From contig NZ_QLME01000005.1 of the NCBI RefSeq assembly GCF_003259895.1, forward strand, positions 62,001 to 126,000: DNA of 64,000 bases, in the 5' to 3' direction. How positions within the stretch are numbered: the stretch's first letter is position 1; each line of letters begins with the position of its first letter. Position numbers and translations under genes: made by a program. Below the pieces are notes generated by a model. The model saw only the letters and a list, made by a program, of their open reading frames with translations, was not told the DNA's origin and ran no database searches. Positions 53,243-63,077 of this stretch are shown in pieces. The DNA comes from Halanaerobium saccharolyticum. GTDB taxonomy: Bacteria > Bacillota > Halanaerobiia > Halanaerobiales > Halanaerobiaceae.

Positions 53243-53944
53243 ATGTGGATTTTAAAAACTATAAATAGTTTTAATCATGCAATTGCTGGTTTTATACATG
53301 CCATCAGGACTCAAAGAAATATGCAGCTCCATCTTATTGCTGCAATTTTTGTACTTGCTTTTAGTCTTTTCTTTGATTTAAGCAGATTGGAGCTGGGGCT
53401 GGTTATTATATCTATATCTCTGGTAATTTTTGCTGAGCTGGTTAATACAGCGGTAGAAGTTATTATTGATATTCTGACTCAAGATTACAGTTTCAAAGCA
53501 AGAATTGCTAAAAATATAAGTGCCGCTGCGGTTGTCATTACTGCTGGCAATGCGGTCTTCATTGCTTATCTAATTTTTTTTAATAGGGCACAGGAATTAT
53601 CATTAAACCTTATTTTTAATATTAGGCATGAGCCTCTGCATTTAATATTTATCAATCTATCATTAATTTTTATTCTGATTATAGCTTTAAAATCAATTTT
53701 TAGCAGTGGAACACCACTCAAAGGTGGAATTGTCAGTGGCCATTCTGCCCTGGCAGCCTCCTCTGTGCTTATTATCTGGTTTCTAACAGAAAGTTTAATT
53801 GCTTTTTCACTGGCAGTTGTTCTTGCGTTTTTAACAGCACAGAGCAGATTGGAAGCAGGGACCCATTCTTTTAAAGAAATTTTATTGGGGACTATTCTTG
53901 GTATAATAATTACATTTATAATTTTTTATTACTTTAGTATCTAA
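53243..53944 (+). CDS. dgkA: Undecaprenol/diacylglycerol kinase (DgkA) fused to a PAP2-type domain
   Basis: 233 residues. Residues 1-110 are a DgkA domain with TM helices and AELVNTAVEVIID (Asn and Glu of the active site). Residues about 130-233 form a PAP2-like phosphatase part: VSGHSALAA (motif 2) and SRLEAGTHSFKEILLG (motif 3, with Glu where Asp is usual); motif 1 (KX6RP) is not obvious. DgkA in Gram-positives phosphorylates undecaprenol. Two DgkA positions are changed to amides: Gln in RTQRN and Asn in IAKNISAAAV. A kinase-phosphatase fusion would recycle the same lipid. Confidence 0.9.
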   Translation: MWILKTINSFNHAIAGFIHAIRTQRNMQLHLIAAIFVLAFSLFFDLSRLELGLVIISISLVIFAELVNTAVEVIIDILTQDYSFKARIAKNISAAAVVITAGNAVFIAYLIFFNRAQELSLNLIFNIRHEPLHLIFINLSLIFILIIALKSIFSSGTPLKGGIVSGHSALAASSVLIIWFLTESLIAFSLAVVLAFLTAQSRLEAGTHSFKEILLGTILGIIITFIIFYYFSI

Positions 53945-53973
53945 TAATTTAGTTGACCGTGGAGGAATCAATA

Positions 53974-55233
53974 ATGTATTTAGAATTGTTTTCATTTTTT
54001 ATCTTAATATTTTTATCTGCCTTTTTTTCTGGTTCTGAGACAGCTTTTATGTCTGTTAATAGAGTTAAAATCAAAGAAAAGGTTCAAAGAGGAGATGAAC
54101 ATGCTGCAAAAGTTGATAAACTGCTGCAGAATCAGACCAGATTGTTAACCACTATTTTAATTGGTAATAATTTGGTTAATATTGCAGCTTCCTCCATAGC
54201 AACAGCTCTATCAATTGAGCTCTTTGGAAGTAAGGGAGTTGGAATCGCAACAGGTGTTGTTACATTATTAATCTTAATTTTTGGAGAAATAACCCCTAAG
54301 TCTCTGGGTAATAATAGAGCCTCTGATTATGCTAAGGCTGCTGCCGTGCCTTTATATTATCTAGAAATTATTTTGTCTCCTTTTATCTATCTCTTTACGA
54401 AGATTGTTAATCTCTTTGTTAAAGATAAGAGTTTAATTTCTTCAGCTTTTTTAAGTGAAGAAGAAATAAGAAGATTTGTTGATGTAAGTCAGAGAGAGGG
54501 AGTAATTAAAGAAACGGAACAGGAAATGATCCAGAGTGTATTTGATTTTGATGATACACTGGTAAAAGAAATTATGGTACCCAGAATTGATATGGTATGT
54601 ATAGAAAAAAATGCCTCCTTAACTGAATTAATTAAATTGGGAGTCGAAAAAGGGCATTCCAGAATTCCTGTGTTTGAAGAATCTATCGACAATATTATTG
54701 GTTTAATTTATATTAAGGATCTTTTAGAATTAATATTAGCCGAAAAAGAAGAGGTTGATATTGAAAAATTTGTTAAACCAATTTATTTTATTCCGGAAGG
54801 TAAACCGATTAATCAGCTTTTATCTGAAATGAAGGATAGAAAAGAACATATGGCAATTGTCGTAGATGAATATGGTGGAACTTCGGGTTTAATCACAATT
54901 GAAGATTTACTGGAAGAAATTGTTGGAGATATTCAGGATGAGTTTGACCTGGAAAAAAGTTATATTGAAGTTATTGATGATAATAAACTGCTTCTTGATG
55001 GTAGAGTAGATATAGAGGAATTAAATAAATATTTAAGGGAACCTTTGGCTGAAAGTGATGATTATGAGACTGTAAGTGGTCTGGTTTTATATTATCTAAA
55101 TCGCTTGCCGGTTCAGGGAGAAAAGTTAGAACTGGAAGATGTAACATTTGTCATTGAAAGTATTGTAGATAATAGAATTAGAAAAATTAAATTGATAAGT
55201 GAAGTAGAATTAAAACTAGAGGAAGAGGAATAA
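53974..55233 (+). CDS. Hemolysin/CorC-HlyC family membrane protein (CNNM-CBS)
   Basis: 419 residues from ATG 53974 (GGAGG 6 bases upstream; an in-frame TTG at 53953 is less likely). DUF21/CNNM domain with TM segments (FLSAFFSGSETAFMSVNRVK, LIFGEITPKSLG), a pair of CBS domains (VKEIMVPRIDMVCIEK and HMAIVVDEYGGTSGLITIEDLLEEIVGDI) and a C-terminal CorC_HlyC domain. Implicated in Mg2+ or Co2+ handling; not a true toxin. Confidence 0.95.
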   Translation: MYLELFSFFILIFLSAFFSGSETAFMSVNRVKIKEKVQRGDEHAAKVDKLLQNQTRLLTTILIGNNLVNIAASSIATALSIELFGSKGVGIATGVVTLLILIFGEITPKSLGNNRASDYAKAAAVPLYYLEIILSPFIYLFTKIVNLFVKDKSLISSAFLSEEEIRRFVDVSQREGVIKETEQEMIQSVFDFDDTLVKEIMVPRIDMVCIEKNASLTELIKLGVEKGHSRIPVFEESIDNIIGLIYIKDLLELILAEKEEVDIEKFVKPIYFIPEGKPINQLLSEMKDRKEHMAIVVDEYGGTSGLITIEDLLEEIVGDIQDEFDLEKSYIEVIDDNKLLLDGRVDIEELNKYLREPLAESDDYETVSGLVLYYLNRLPVQGEKLELEDVTFVIESIVDNRIRKIKLISEVELKLEEEE

Positions 55234-55251
55234 TATTGTAGAGGTGAGAAG

Positions 55252-56346
55252 ATGAAGTCGAAGTTATTTAGCCTGCTGATGCTATTGTTGACTGCCTTGT
55301 TGATTTTTACAGCCTGTAGTCCTCAATCTGGGGACCAGGTACAGCAGTCAGAGGAAGATGCTGCTCAGCAGGAAGAATTGAGTCAGGAAGATCTGAAAGA
55401 AGAAATCCAGAATATTGAAGAAGAATATGAAGCTGAAAGTCCAGAAGAAGACCAGGTCCAGGAAAATAATTATACTGCTGTTTCTCCTTTTACCGGACTA
55501 CCAATTCCTCAAAATTATTATAAGCGAGCGGTAGCTGTTTCTATTGAAAATTCTCCGGCAGCCAGACCCCAGAGTGGTTTAGGAGAGGCTGAGATAGTTT
55601 ATGAATTTATGTTAGAAGGTGGGATAACAAGATTTCTGGCAATTTATTGGCCTGAAGTTCCTGAAAAAATAGGTCCAATTAGAAGTGCCAGGCCGGCATT
55701 AATCGAAACGGCTCAATCCTATGGGGCTCTATTTTTACATGCTGGAGCCAGTCCGGATGGATTTGAGCTTTTACAGGCAGACAATGTTCTGCATTTAGAT
55801 CAAATTTATCAGAGCCAATATTTCTGGAGAAGCAGCAAAAGAAGGGCACCACATAACTTATATTCCGGTAAAGAACCACTAAATACTTATTTAACTAATT
55901 TATCAGAAAAAGAATATCCGGAACAGTTTAACTTTTTAACAGCTTCTGTAGTCAGTGATTTTGAAGAAGCAGAAAATATTAGTATAGATTATTGGGGTTC
56001 ATATGAAGTTTTATATGAATATAATAGTTTAGAAAATAGCTATTTAAGATTCTTAAATAGTAAGGATAATCCTCATCAGGTAGAAAGTGGAGACCAATTA
56101 AGAGCTAAAAATATTATAGTTCAGCATGTTCAAACTTCTACCAAAGACAGCCAGGATCGGCAGGATATTAATCTTGCTGCAGGTGGTGAGATGCAGTTAT
56201 TTAGAGATGGAATAGTAATTAAAGGCAGCTGGGAAAACAGTAATGGGGAGATAACATATTTAGATGCTGCTGGTAATAAAATTGAGATTAATCCAGGTCA
56301 GACCTGGATTCAGGTAGTTCCTAATGGAACTGAAATTACTTATTAA
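55252..56346 (+). CDS. DUF3048 domain lipoprotein
   Basis: 364 residues. Lipoprotein signal with lipobox LIFTAC and lipidated C22, followed by a long acidic Gln/Glu-rich spacer (about 30-75), then a DUF3048-like domain: SPFTGLPIPQNYYKRAVAVSIENSP, ARPQSGLGEAEIVYEFMLEGGITRF, IGPIRSARPALIETAQ and FRDGIVIKGSWENS. The family is found on the outer face of Firmicutes cell membranes; no enzymatic role is established. GAGGTGAG precedes the ATG. Confidence 0.92.
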   Translation: MKSKLFSLLMLLLTALLIFTACSPQSGDQVQQSEEDAAQQEELSQEDLKEEIQNIEEEYEAESPEEDQVQENNYTAVSPFTGLPIPQNYYKRAVAVSIENSPAARPQSGLGEAEIVYEFMLEGGITRFLAIYWPEVPEKIGPIRSARPALIETAQSYGALFLHAGASPDGFELLQADNVLHLDQIYQSQYFWRSSKRRAPHNLYSGKEPLNTYLTNLSEKEYPEQFNFLTASVVSDFEEAENISIDYWGSYEVLYEYNSLENSYLRFLNSKDNPHQVESGDQLRAKNIIVQHVQTSTKDSQDRQDINLAAGGEMQLFRDGIVIKGSWENSNGEITYLDAAGNKIEINPGQTWIQVVPNGTEITY

Positions 56347-56398
56347 AAGACTATGTAAATATATATTTATTTTAAAGCAATATTGTGAGGTGTTAGTA

Positions 56399-56818
56399 AT
56401 GAAAAAAGAAATTAAAGAAAAAATGTTCAAAAAAGCTTTAGAAGCTCAAAAAAATGCATATGTGCCTTATTCAGACTTTCCTTTAGGAGCAGCAGTCTTA
56501 ATGGAAGATGGTTCAATATATACTGGTGTAAATATCGAAAATGCATCGTTTGGATTAACAAATTGTGCCGAAAGATCAGCTATTTTTACTGCTGTATCAC
56601 AGGGTAAAAGAAAAATTGAAGCATTATTAATTGTTAGCTCTACAGAAAAGCCAGTGACTCCCTGTGGACCCTGTCGTCAGGTGATAAGTGAATTTGCTGA
56701 TGGTGAGATTGAGATAATTATGATGACTGAAGAAGGAAAAGAACTGACAATGACCAACACAGAGCTGCTGCCAGGTGCTTTTAATGATTCTGCAATGGAG
56801 AAAAACAATGAGTTATAA
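56399..56818 (+). CDS. cdd: Cytidine deaminase
   Basis: 139 residues from ATG 56399 (GAGGTG upstream). VPYSDFPLGAAVL, NIENASFGLTNCAERSA (zinc Cys and catalytic Glu) and TPCGPCRQV (two zinc cysteines). It deaminates cytidine and deoxycytidine. Its stop overlaps the start of era by 11 bases. Confidence 0.96.
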   Translation: MKKEIKEKMFKKALEAQKNAYVPYSDFPLGAAVLMEDGSIYTGVNIENASFGLTNCAERSAIFTAVSQGKRKIEALLIVSSTEKPVTPCGPCRQVISEFADGEIEIIMMTEEGKELTMTNTELLPGAFNDSAMEKNNEL

Positions 56819-57689
56819 ATCAGGCTTTGTAACAGTTATTGGCAGACCAAATGTTGGCAAATCAACTCTGGTTAATACTTTGGTTGGAGAAAAAATAAAT
56901 ATCATTTCTCCCAGACCACAGACTACTAGAAACAGTATTAAAGCAATTTATACAGAGGATGATGGACAGATAATTTTTATTGATACACCGGGTATACACC
57001 AGCCTCGTAATGAGCTGGATAAATTTATGCAGGATGAAGCATATAATAGTTTAGATGGAATTGATGTAATTATTTTTATTTTAGATGGAAGTACTTACTG
57101 GGGTAAAAATGATCAGTTAATCTATGATCAGATAAAAAATAGTGAGCAGGAAATTATCTATGTTATGAATAAAATAGATAAAATTTCAAATAAAGAACTA
57201 ATAAAAAAGCAGAAAGATTACAGCCAGAAGGTAGGTAAAGAGGTTGTTCCAATTTCAGCTCTAAATAACAAGAATGTGGATAATTTGTTATCTGAAATTC
57301 TTTCAAAACTACCTGAAGGTCCTCAGTATTATCCAGAAGATATGATAACAGATCAAATAGAAAGATTTGTTTTTGCAGAAATGATCCGGGAGAAGATTTT
57401 TTATCTGACCCGGGAAGAGGTGCCTTATGGGGTAGCTGTTTTAGTTGAAGAAGTTAAAGAGAGAAAAAATGATGATTATTATATCAGGGCCAATATTTAT
57501 GTAGAAAAAAAATCACATAAAGGGATTATTATTGGTAAAAATGGTAAGATGTTAAAGAAAATTGGGCAGCAGGCCAGGAAAGAAATAGAAGACCTAATGC
57601 AGACCAAGGTTTATCTTGATCTCTGGGTTAAAGTCTTAAAGGACTGGCGAGAAAAAGATAATCTGCTTAAAAGAATGGGTTATAAATAA
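56808..57689 (+). CDS. era: GTPase Era
   Basis: 293 residues from ATG 56808, GGAG 7 bases upstream inside cdd. GRPNVGKS at 12-19, RPQTTRNSI, DTPGIHQP, NKID, and a C-terminal KH domain (GIIIGKNGKMLKKIGQQARKEIE). It binds 16S rRNA and aids 30S maturation. cdd-era order is conserved; ybeY and dgkA lie four genes upstream. Confidence 0.97.
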   Translation: MSYKSGFVTVIGRPNVGKSTLVNTLVGEKINIISPRPQTTRNSIKAIYTEDDGQIIFIDTPGIHQPRNELDKFMQDEAYNSLDGIDVIIFILDGSTYWGKNDQLIYDQIKNSEQEIIYVMNKIDKISNKELIKKQKDYSQKVGKEVVPISALNNKNVDNLLSEILSKLPEGPQYYPEDMITDQIERFVFAEMIREKIFYLTREEVPYGVAVLVEEVKERKNDDYYIRANIYVEKKSHKGIIIGKNGKMLKKIGQQARKEIEDLMQTKVYLDLWVKVLKDWREKDNLLKRMGYK

Positions 57690-57772
57690 ATTTTTGCAGG
57701 ACTATGACAAACTTTGTAGAATATGAATATTGATAAAGCAAAAATATAAGAATTTAAGGAGTGGTTTTAAAA

Positions 57773-58456
57773 ATGGCGATCAAACCTCGTGATATGGCTA
57801 AAATGATTGACCATACAAATCTGAGTCCGACGGCAACTGTGGACGAAATCAAAGAATTATGTGAGGAAGCAAAAGAGCATGAATTTGCATCTGTATGTGT
57901 AAATCCTATATATGTTCCCTTATCTGCAAAATTATTGGAAGAAAGTTCAGTTAAGGTCTGCACTGTAGTTGGTTTTCCTCTGGGAGCAAATACTACCGAA
58001 GTTAAATCTTATGAAACCAGAAATGCTATCAAAAATGGTGCCCAGGAAATTGATATGGTAATGAATATAGGGGCCTTTAAATCTGGAGCTTATGAGATTT
58101 TCAAAGCTGATATTAAAGCTGTAGTAGATGCTACTAAAAAAGCAGGTGTTAGCTCTGATATTATTGTGAAAGTTATTCTGGAGTGCTGTTATCTGGATGA
58201 AGAAGAAATTGTTAAGGCCTGTGAGATTGCAAAAGACGCAGGAGTTGATTTTGTTAAAACTTCAACAGGTTTTGGTGATTATGGAGCCAGAGTTGAAGAT
58301 GTGAGTATTATGCGTAAAACTGTTGGTCGAGATGTTGGGGTTAAGGCTTCAGGTGGAATCAAAAACTTTGAACAGGCTTTAGAAATGCTTGATGCCGGCG
58401 CAAACCGAATTGGTGCAAGTTCTGGCGTAACAATCGTAACAGATGATGAAGAATAA
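57773..58456 (+). CDS. deoC: Deoxyribose-phosphate aldolase
   Basis: 227 residues from ATG 57773 (AAGGAG upstream). [54 protein letters not shown] (catalytic region), FVKTSTGF (Lys Schiff base in the family) and [10 protein letters not shown]. It cleaves deoxyribose 5-phosphate to glyceraldehyde 3-phosphate and acetaldehyde. It lies between era and recO, which are adjacent in many Firmicutes; with cdd nearby it forms a small nucleoside-catabolism set. Confidence 0.96.
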   Translation: MAIKPRDMAKMIDHTNLSPTATVDEIKELCEEAKEHEFASVCVNPIYVPLSAKLLEESSVKVCTVVGFPLGANTTEVKSYETRNAIKNGAQEIDMVMNIGAFKSGAYEIFKADIKAVVDATKKAGVSSDIIVKVILECCYLDEEEIVKACEIAKDAGVDFVKTSTGFGDYGARVEDVSIMRKTVGRDVGVKASGGIKNFEQALEMLDAGANRIGASSGVTIVTDDEE

Positions 58457-58471
58457 CGGGAGTTGAATTAA

Positions 58472-59239
58472 GTGGCAACTTTTGAGACGGAAGCATTAGT
58501 CTTAAAGCAATTTGATTTAGGTGAATCAGATCGTCTGATTACTTTATATACCAGAGAAAAAGGTAAATTAAAGGCTGTAGCAAGAGGAGCCCGGAAGGGG
58601 AACAAATCTCGTTCCGGTCTTGTTTTGCCCTTTAGTTATCATGATTTCACCTTATATCAGGGAAAATCACTGGCTAAAATAAATCATATCGAATCTATTG
58701 CAATGAACACCAAACTAAGAGAAGACCTTGATTATATGGCTTATGCCAGTGTTGTTTCCGAATATGTAGAACGGGCCGGGCTGGAAGATGAAGCTGATCA
58801 GGCTCTTTTTTCTCTTTTAGCTGTTATTTTAGAGAAAATGGCTGCGGCTGAAAGGGGAGAGCTTTTATTTTATTTGACTGTTTTCAAGGCGAAGTTACTA
58901 CTGCTGCTGGGGGTTAAACCAGAAATTGAGAATTGTACAGTTTGTGGAGAAAAAGTTGAGCTTAAAGGCTCAACCCCACTCAGTGTAGAAGAAGGTGGTT
59001 CAATCTGCAAAAATTGTTTTAAAGATAGTAATTATAAATATACCCTTTTTTCTTTAAATGAAATGAGAGCCCTTTATAAAATTACTTTCGCCGAAATTTC
59101 TAAATTAAAGCCGGAACATTTTTCTCATCAAATTTTAGAGAAAATTAATGAGCTATCAGAAAAATTTCTGATTTATCATCTTGATTTAAAACCTAAATCA
59201 TTATCATTTCTTTATACAATCAGGAAAATGAATAGTTGA
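58472..59239 (+). CDS. recO: DNA repair protein RecO
   Basis: 255 residues, GTG start. N-terminal OB fold (TEALVLKQFDLGESDRLITLYTREKGKLKAVARGARK), a helical bundle and a four-cysteine zinc motif (CTVCGEKVEL ... SICKNC). It loads RecA with RecR in the RecFOR pathway. Followed by an intrinsic terminator. Confidence 0.95.
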   Translation: MATFETEALVLKQFDLGESDRLITLYTREKGKLKAVARGARKGNKSRSGLVLPFSYHDFTLYQGKSLAKINHIESIAMNTKLREDLDYMAYASVVSEYVERAGLEDEADQALFSLLAVILEKMAAAERGELLFYLTVFKAKLLLLLGVKPEIENCTVCGEKVELKGSTPLSVEEGGSICKNCFKDSNYKYTLFSLNEMRALYKITFAEISKLKPEHFSHQILEKINELSEKFLIYHLDLKPKSLSFLYTIRKMNS

Positions 59240-59250
59240 TTAAATTTGAG

Positions 59251-59279
59251 CCTTGTCCTGAAGGATAAGGTTTTATTTT
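59251..59279 (+). terminator. Terminator after recO
   Basis: CCTTGTCC (59251-59258) pairs with GGATAAGG (59263-59270), one G-U pair, then TTTTATTTT. Confidence 0.88.
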
Positions 59280-59319
59280 AATGAAAAATATTAAAAAGAG
59301 TACGAGAGGAAGTGCATTT

Positions 59320-60168
59320 ATGAATTTCCAGGAAATTATATTTTCGTTGGATAAATTTTGGAGTGAACAGGGATGTGTAATTGAACAACCCTATGATACT
59401 GAGGTAGGTGCAGGAACAATGAGTCCTTCCACTTTTTTGCGTTCGCTGGGAAAAGAAGGATGGGATACTGCTTATGTCCAGCCCTGCCGTCGACCTACTG
59501 ATGGCCGCTATGGTGATAACCCTTATCGTCTGCAGAGATATTTTCAGTATCAAGTAATTATGAAACCATCACCTGATAATATTCAGGAGATTTATTTAGA
59601 TAGTTTACGAGCCCTGGGTATTGAACCTGAAAAACATGATATTCGTTTTGTAGAAGATAATTGGGAGTCGCCCACTCTTGGAGCCTGGGGTCTGGGCTGG
59701 GAAGTCTGGCTTGATGGTATGGAAATTACTCAGTTTACTTATTTTCAGCAGGTTGGTGGTTTTAAAGCCGATCCAGTTACAGTAGAGATCACCTATGGTT
59801 TAGAGAGAATAGCTATGTATTTACAGGAAGTTGAAAATGTGTATGATTTAACCTGGGTTGAAGGTGTTAAATATCGAAAAATATATCATCAAAACGAGGT
59901 TGAGCAGTCTAAGTATAATTTTGAAGTTGCAGACATCGATCGTTTATTTGATTTATTTGACATTTATGAAGCAGAAGCTGAAAACTCTCTGGCAGCAGAA
60001 CTACCTTTAGCTGCCTATGATTATACGCTTAAATGTTCACATACATTTAATCTTTTAGATGCCCGGGGAGCAATTAGTGTAACTGAAAGAACAAGATTTA
60101 TTAAAAGAGTTAGAAAACTGGCTCATGCATGTGCAGCCAGCTATTTAGACTCAGGAGAGCAGGAGTGA
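59320..60168 (+). CDS. glyQ: Glycyl-tRNA synthetase alpha subunit
   Basis: 282 residues from ATG 59320 (GAGAGGAAG upstream; an ATG at 59281 would add residues not seen in the family). [56 protein letters not shown] and [11 protein letters not shown] (class II motif 3). It forms the alpha2beta2 GlyRS with glyS. Confidence 0.97.
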   Translation: MNFQEIIFSLDKFWSEQGCVIEQPYDTEVGAGTMSPSTFLRSLGKEGWDTAYVQPCRRPTDGRYGDNPYRLQRYFQYQVIMKPSPDNIQEIYLDSLRALGIEPEKHDIRFVEDNWESPTLGAWGLGWEVWLDGMEITQFTYFQQVGGFKADPVTVEITYGLERIAMYLQEVENVYDLTWVEGVKYRKIYHQNEVEQSKYNFEVADIDRLFDLFDIYEAEAENSLAAELPLAAYDYTLKCSHTFNLLDARGAISVTERTRFIKRVRKLAHACAASYLDSGEQE

Positions 60169-60170
60169 TA

Positions 60171-62237
60171 ATGATGGCAAAAAATCTAATTTTCGAAATA
60201 GGAACTGAAGAAATGCCAGCTGCCTCTATGCAGAGATTTAGAGAAGATTATCTTAAAACAGCAGCGGCAGTCTTTGAAAATAATAATTTAGATTATGGAA
60301 ATATGAATGTGTATTCTACTCCAAGACGACTTGTGCTTGCAGTTAATGATTTAGCTGAAAAACAGGAAGATCAGCGAGAGATTGTGAGGGGGCCTGCAGT
60401 AAATATTGCCTTTGATGACGCTGGAAAGCCTACCAAAGCCGGGGAAGGATTTGCCCGGGGTCAGGGAGTAGAAGTAGGTGAGTTGGTAGAAAAAGATGGA
60501 TATTTATATGCAGAAAAATTGGAAAAAGGAGAAAAGACAGCCGATATTTTAGCGGAGATTTTAAAGAAGATTGTTGACCAGGTACCTCTGCCTAAGGCAA
60601 TGCGCTGGGGTAGTGTTAAGATGGAATTTATTCGCCCAATTAAATGGCTTTTAGTTTTATTTGGTTCAGAAAAAATTGAACTTGAAATTGCCGGAGTTAA
60701 AAGCTCTAACTATAGTATTGGTCACCGTTTTTTAAGTGAGGGTCAGGTAGAGATAAACAATGTTGAAGATTATTTTTCTGCTTTAGAATCTGCCTCTATC
60801 ATAGTTAGTCAAGAAAAAAGGAAAGAAATTATTAAAAAAGAAATTAAGGAGCTCGATTTATCAGCTCAGGCAGTAATTAAAGATTCTCTGCTGGCAGAAG
60901 TAACAGACTTAATTGAGTTTCCCACTGCTTTTAAAGGAAGCTTTGCTGAGGAATATTTAGAGCTGCCCCCGGAAGTTTTAATAACAGCTATGGAAAAACA
61001 TCAGCGGTATTTTCCTGTAATGACCGAGGATAATCAACTGCAGCCAGAATTTATCGGTGTGCGTGATGGTGGTCGAGAGCACCTTGACCAGGTTATTTCT
61101 GGGAATGAGATGGTTTTAAAAGGAAGACTTGATGACGCCCAGTTTTTCTTTGCTGAAGATCAAAAATATGGGTTTTTAAATAGAAGTCAGGATATTAAAG
61201 ATATAGTTTTTCAGAAAGATATAGGTAGTGTTTATCAGAAAGTAGAAAAACTACAGGAGATAACTGCTCGACTGGCTGATCTTTTAGGTTATAATCCGGC
61301 TAGAAAAGAAATGGCAGTTCGGGCAGCAGAGATCTGTAAAAATGATCTAGCTACAGAAATGGTAAATGAATTTGCCAATCTCCAGGGGTTAATGGGAAAA
61401 GAATATGCCCTTATAGAAGGAGAAGACAGGGAAACTGCAGAAGCTATTTTTGAGCATTATTTACCACGTTTTGCTGGAGATGAATTACCAGAAACTAAAA
61501 GTGGTACTGTATTATCAATGGCTGAAAAATTATTCAATTTAAGCAGTCATTTTCTGCTGGGTAATATTCCAAGTGGTTCTCAGGATCCCTTTGCCTTAAG
61601 AAGACAGGCCACCGGTCTGCTGAGAATTATTCTGGATAATAATTTAGTAATCAATATTGAAGATGTGATTAAATTTTCAATGAGGATAGTTGCCATTAAT
61701 CCAGATAATCTTAATTCGGCAGCTTCTGATTTAAAAGCATTTATTAAACAGAGACTGGAAAATTTACTTGCAGAAGAAAATGTAAGGTATGATATTATCA
61801 ATGCGGTAATAAATATTAAGGATCAAAACCTGCTTGATCTTTATCAGAGAGCTCATAAATTAATGGACTTTAGGTCTGAAAACCCCAGTTTATTTGTTGA
61901 TTTAATTCGGGGCTTAGTCAGAGCGAAAAATCTTGGCGAAAAGGCTGAAAATAAATTCGAAATTGAAGCAGGATTATTGGTTGAAGTTGAAGAAAAAGAA
62001 CTATATAAAGAGTTTAATCAGCGAGAATCTGAAATCAAAGAGTTTTTTGCTTCCAGTCAGTATCAAAAAGGGTTTTACCTGCTGGTAGAATTAAAGCAAT
62101 ATATTGATGCTTTCTTAGATAATGTAATGGTGATGGTTGACGACAGTGAACTTAAAAATAATCGTCTGGCTTTATTAACCCGTATTGCAGAATTAATGTC
62201 AGAGGTAATGGATATTGAAGAAATAGCTCTAGACTAA
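60171..62237 (+). CDS. glyS: Glycyl-tRNA synthetase beta subunit
   Basis: 688 residues from ATG 60171 (ATG 60174 also possible); AGGAG 6 bases upstream. LIFEIGTEEMPAA, TPRRLVLAVNDLA, GPAVNIAFDDAGKPTKAGEGFARGQG, ALRRQATGLLRI and a C-terminal DALR-type domain (LLVELKQYIDAFLDNVMVMV). Three bases after glyQ. Confidence 0.97.
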   Translation: MMAKNLIFEIGTEEMPAASMQRFREDYLKTAAAVFENNNLDYGNMNVYSTPRRLVLAVNDLAEKQEDQREIVRGPAVNIAFDDAGKPTKAGEGFARGQGVEVGELVEKDGYLYAEKLEKGEKTADILAEILKKIVDQVPLPKAMRWGSVKMEFIRPIKWLLVLFGSEKIELEIAGVKSSNYSIGHRFLSEGQVEINNVEDYFSALESASIIVSQEKRKEIIKKEIKELDLSAQAVIKDSLLAEVTDLIEFPTAFKGSFAEEYLELPPEVLITAMEKHQRYFPVMTEDNQLQPEFIGVRDGGREHLDQVISGNEMVLKGRLDDAQFFFAEDQKYGFLNRSQDIKDIVFQKDIGSVYQKVEKLQEITARLADLLGYNPARKEMAVRAAEICKNDLATEMVNEFANLQGLMGKEYALIEGEDRETAEAIFEHYLPRFAGDELPETKSGTVLSMAEKLFNLSSHFLLGNIPSGSQDPFALRRQATGLLRIILDNNLVINIEDVIKFSMRIVAINPDNLNSAASDLKAFIKQRLENLLAEENVRYDIINAVINIKDQNLLDLYQRAHKLMDFRSENPSLFVDLIRGLVRAKNLGEKAENKFEIEAGLLVEVEEKELYKEFNQRESEIKEFFASSQYQKGFYLLVELKQYIDAFLDNVMVMVDDSELKNNRLALLTRIAELMSEVMDIEEIALD

Positions 62238-62259
62238 TAATTAAAACGGGGTGAATATT

Positions 62260-63066
62260 ATGAATGAAAAAAATGTTGTTGCCTTTGCAGTTTCAGACTC
62301 AACTGGTAAAACTGCCAAGCATTTAATGGAGTCAGCTGTGGGACAATTTCCGGAGCATGAGATTAAAATAAAGACATTCTCCTTTGTGCGCTCTCTTGAT
62401 AGGGTTGACGAAATAATGAAAAAGGCTAAAGAAGAAAATGCAATTATTGCTTATACTTTTGTTAAAAATGAGATGAGAGATTATTTAAATCAGGCAGCAG
62501 AAAAAAATAATTTAGAATATATAGATATGATGAAAAAACCTTTAGCTATGGTTGCTGGTAGATTGAATGTAGAACCCAGAGAGGAATTTGCTCTAAAATA
62601 TAAATTAGATGAAGAATATTTTAAGAGAATTGAGGCAATGGAATTTACTCTTAAATTTGATGACTTAAATGAATCAAAAGGAATTGCGGAAGCAGATATA
62701 GTTCTGGTAGGAGTCTCAAGAACTTCAAAGACTCCACTTTCTGTTCACCTCTCATATTTAGGTTATAAAACTGCCAATGTGCCGCTTGTACCCGAGGTGG
62801 AAGTACATCCTTCAGTTTTAAAAGATAACGCTGAGAAAGTGGTTGGTTTAACCATAGACCCAGAGATGTTAAATGATATTCGGATCGAAAGACTAAAAAA
62901 AATGGGACTTGGTGATGATGCAACCTATGCGGCAAAAGAAAGAATTAAGGAAGAATTTGAATATGCCGATTCAATAATGGAAAAAATCGGCTGTCCTATA
63001 ATCGATGTTACAGATAAAACTATAGAAGAAACTGCTGTAGAGGTACTGTCATACTTCAATGATTAG
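62260..63066 (+). CDS. Pyruvate, phosphate dikinase regulatory protein (DUF299)
   Basis: 268 residues from ATG 62260 (GGGGTG upstream). [13 protein letters not shown]-loop GVSRTSKTP at 151-159, [38 protein letters not shown]. Bifunctional serine/threonine kinase and phosphorylase that switches pyruvate phosphate dikinase (or PEP synthase). In Firmicutes it lies in front of dnaG/rpoD, as here with dgt between. Confidence 0.95.
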   Translation: MNEKNVVAFAVSDSTGKTAKHLMESAVGQFPEHEIKIKTFSFVRSLDRVDEIMKKAKEENAIIAYTFVKNEMRDYLNQAAEKNNLEYIDMMKKPLAMVAGRLNVEPREEFALKYKLDEEYFKRIEAMEFTLKFDDLNESKGIAEADIVLVGVSRTSKTPLSVHLSYLGYKTANVPLVPEVEVHPSVLKDNAEKVVGLTIDPEMLNDIRIERLKKMGLGDDATYAAKERIKEEFEYADSIMEKIGCPIIDVTDKTIEETAVEVLSYFND

Positions 63067-63077
63067 GAGCTGATATT

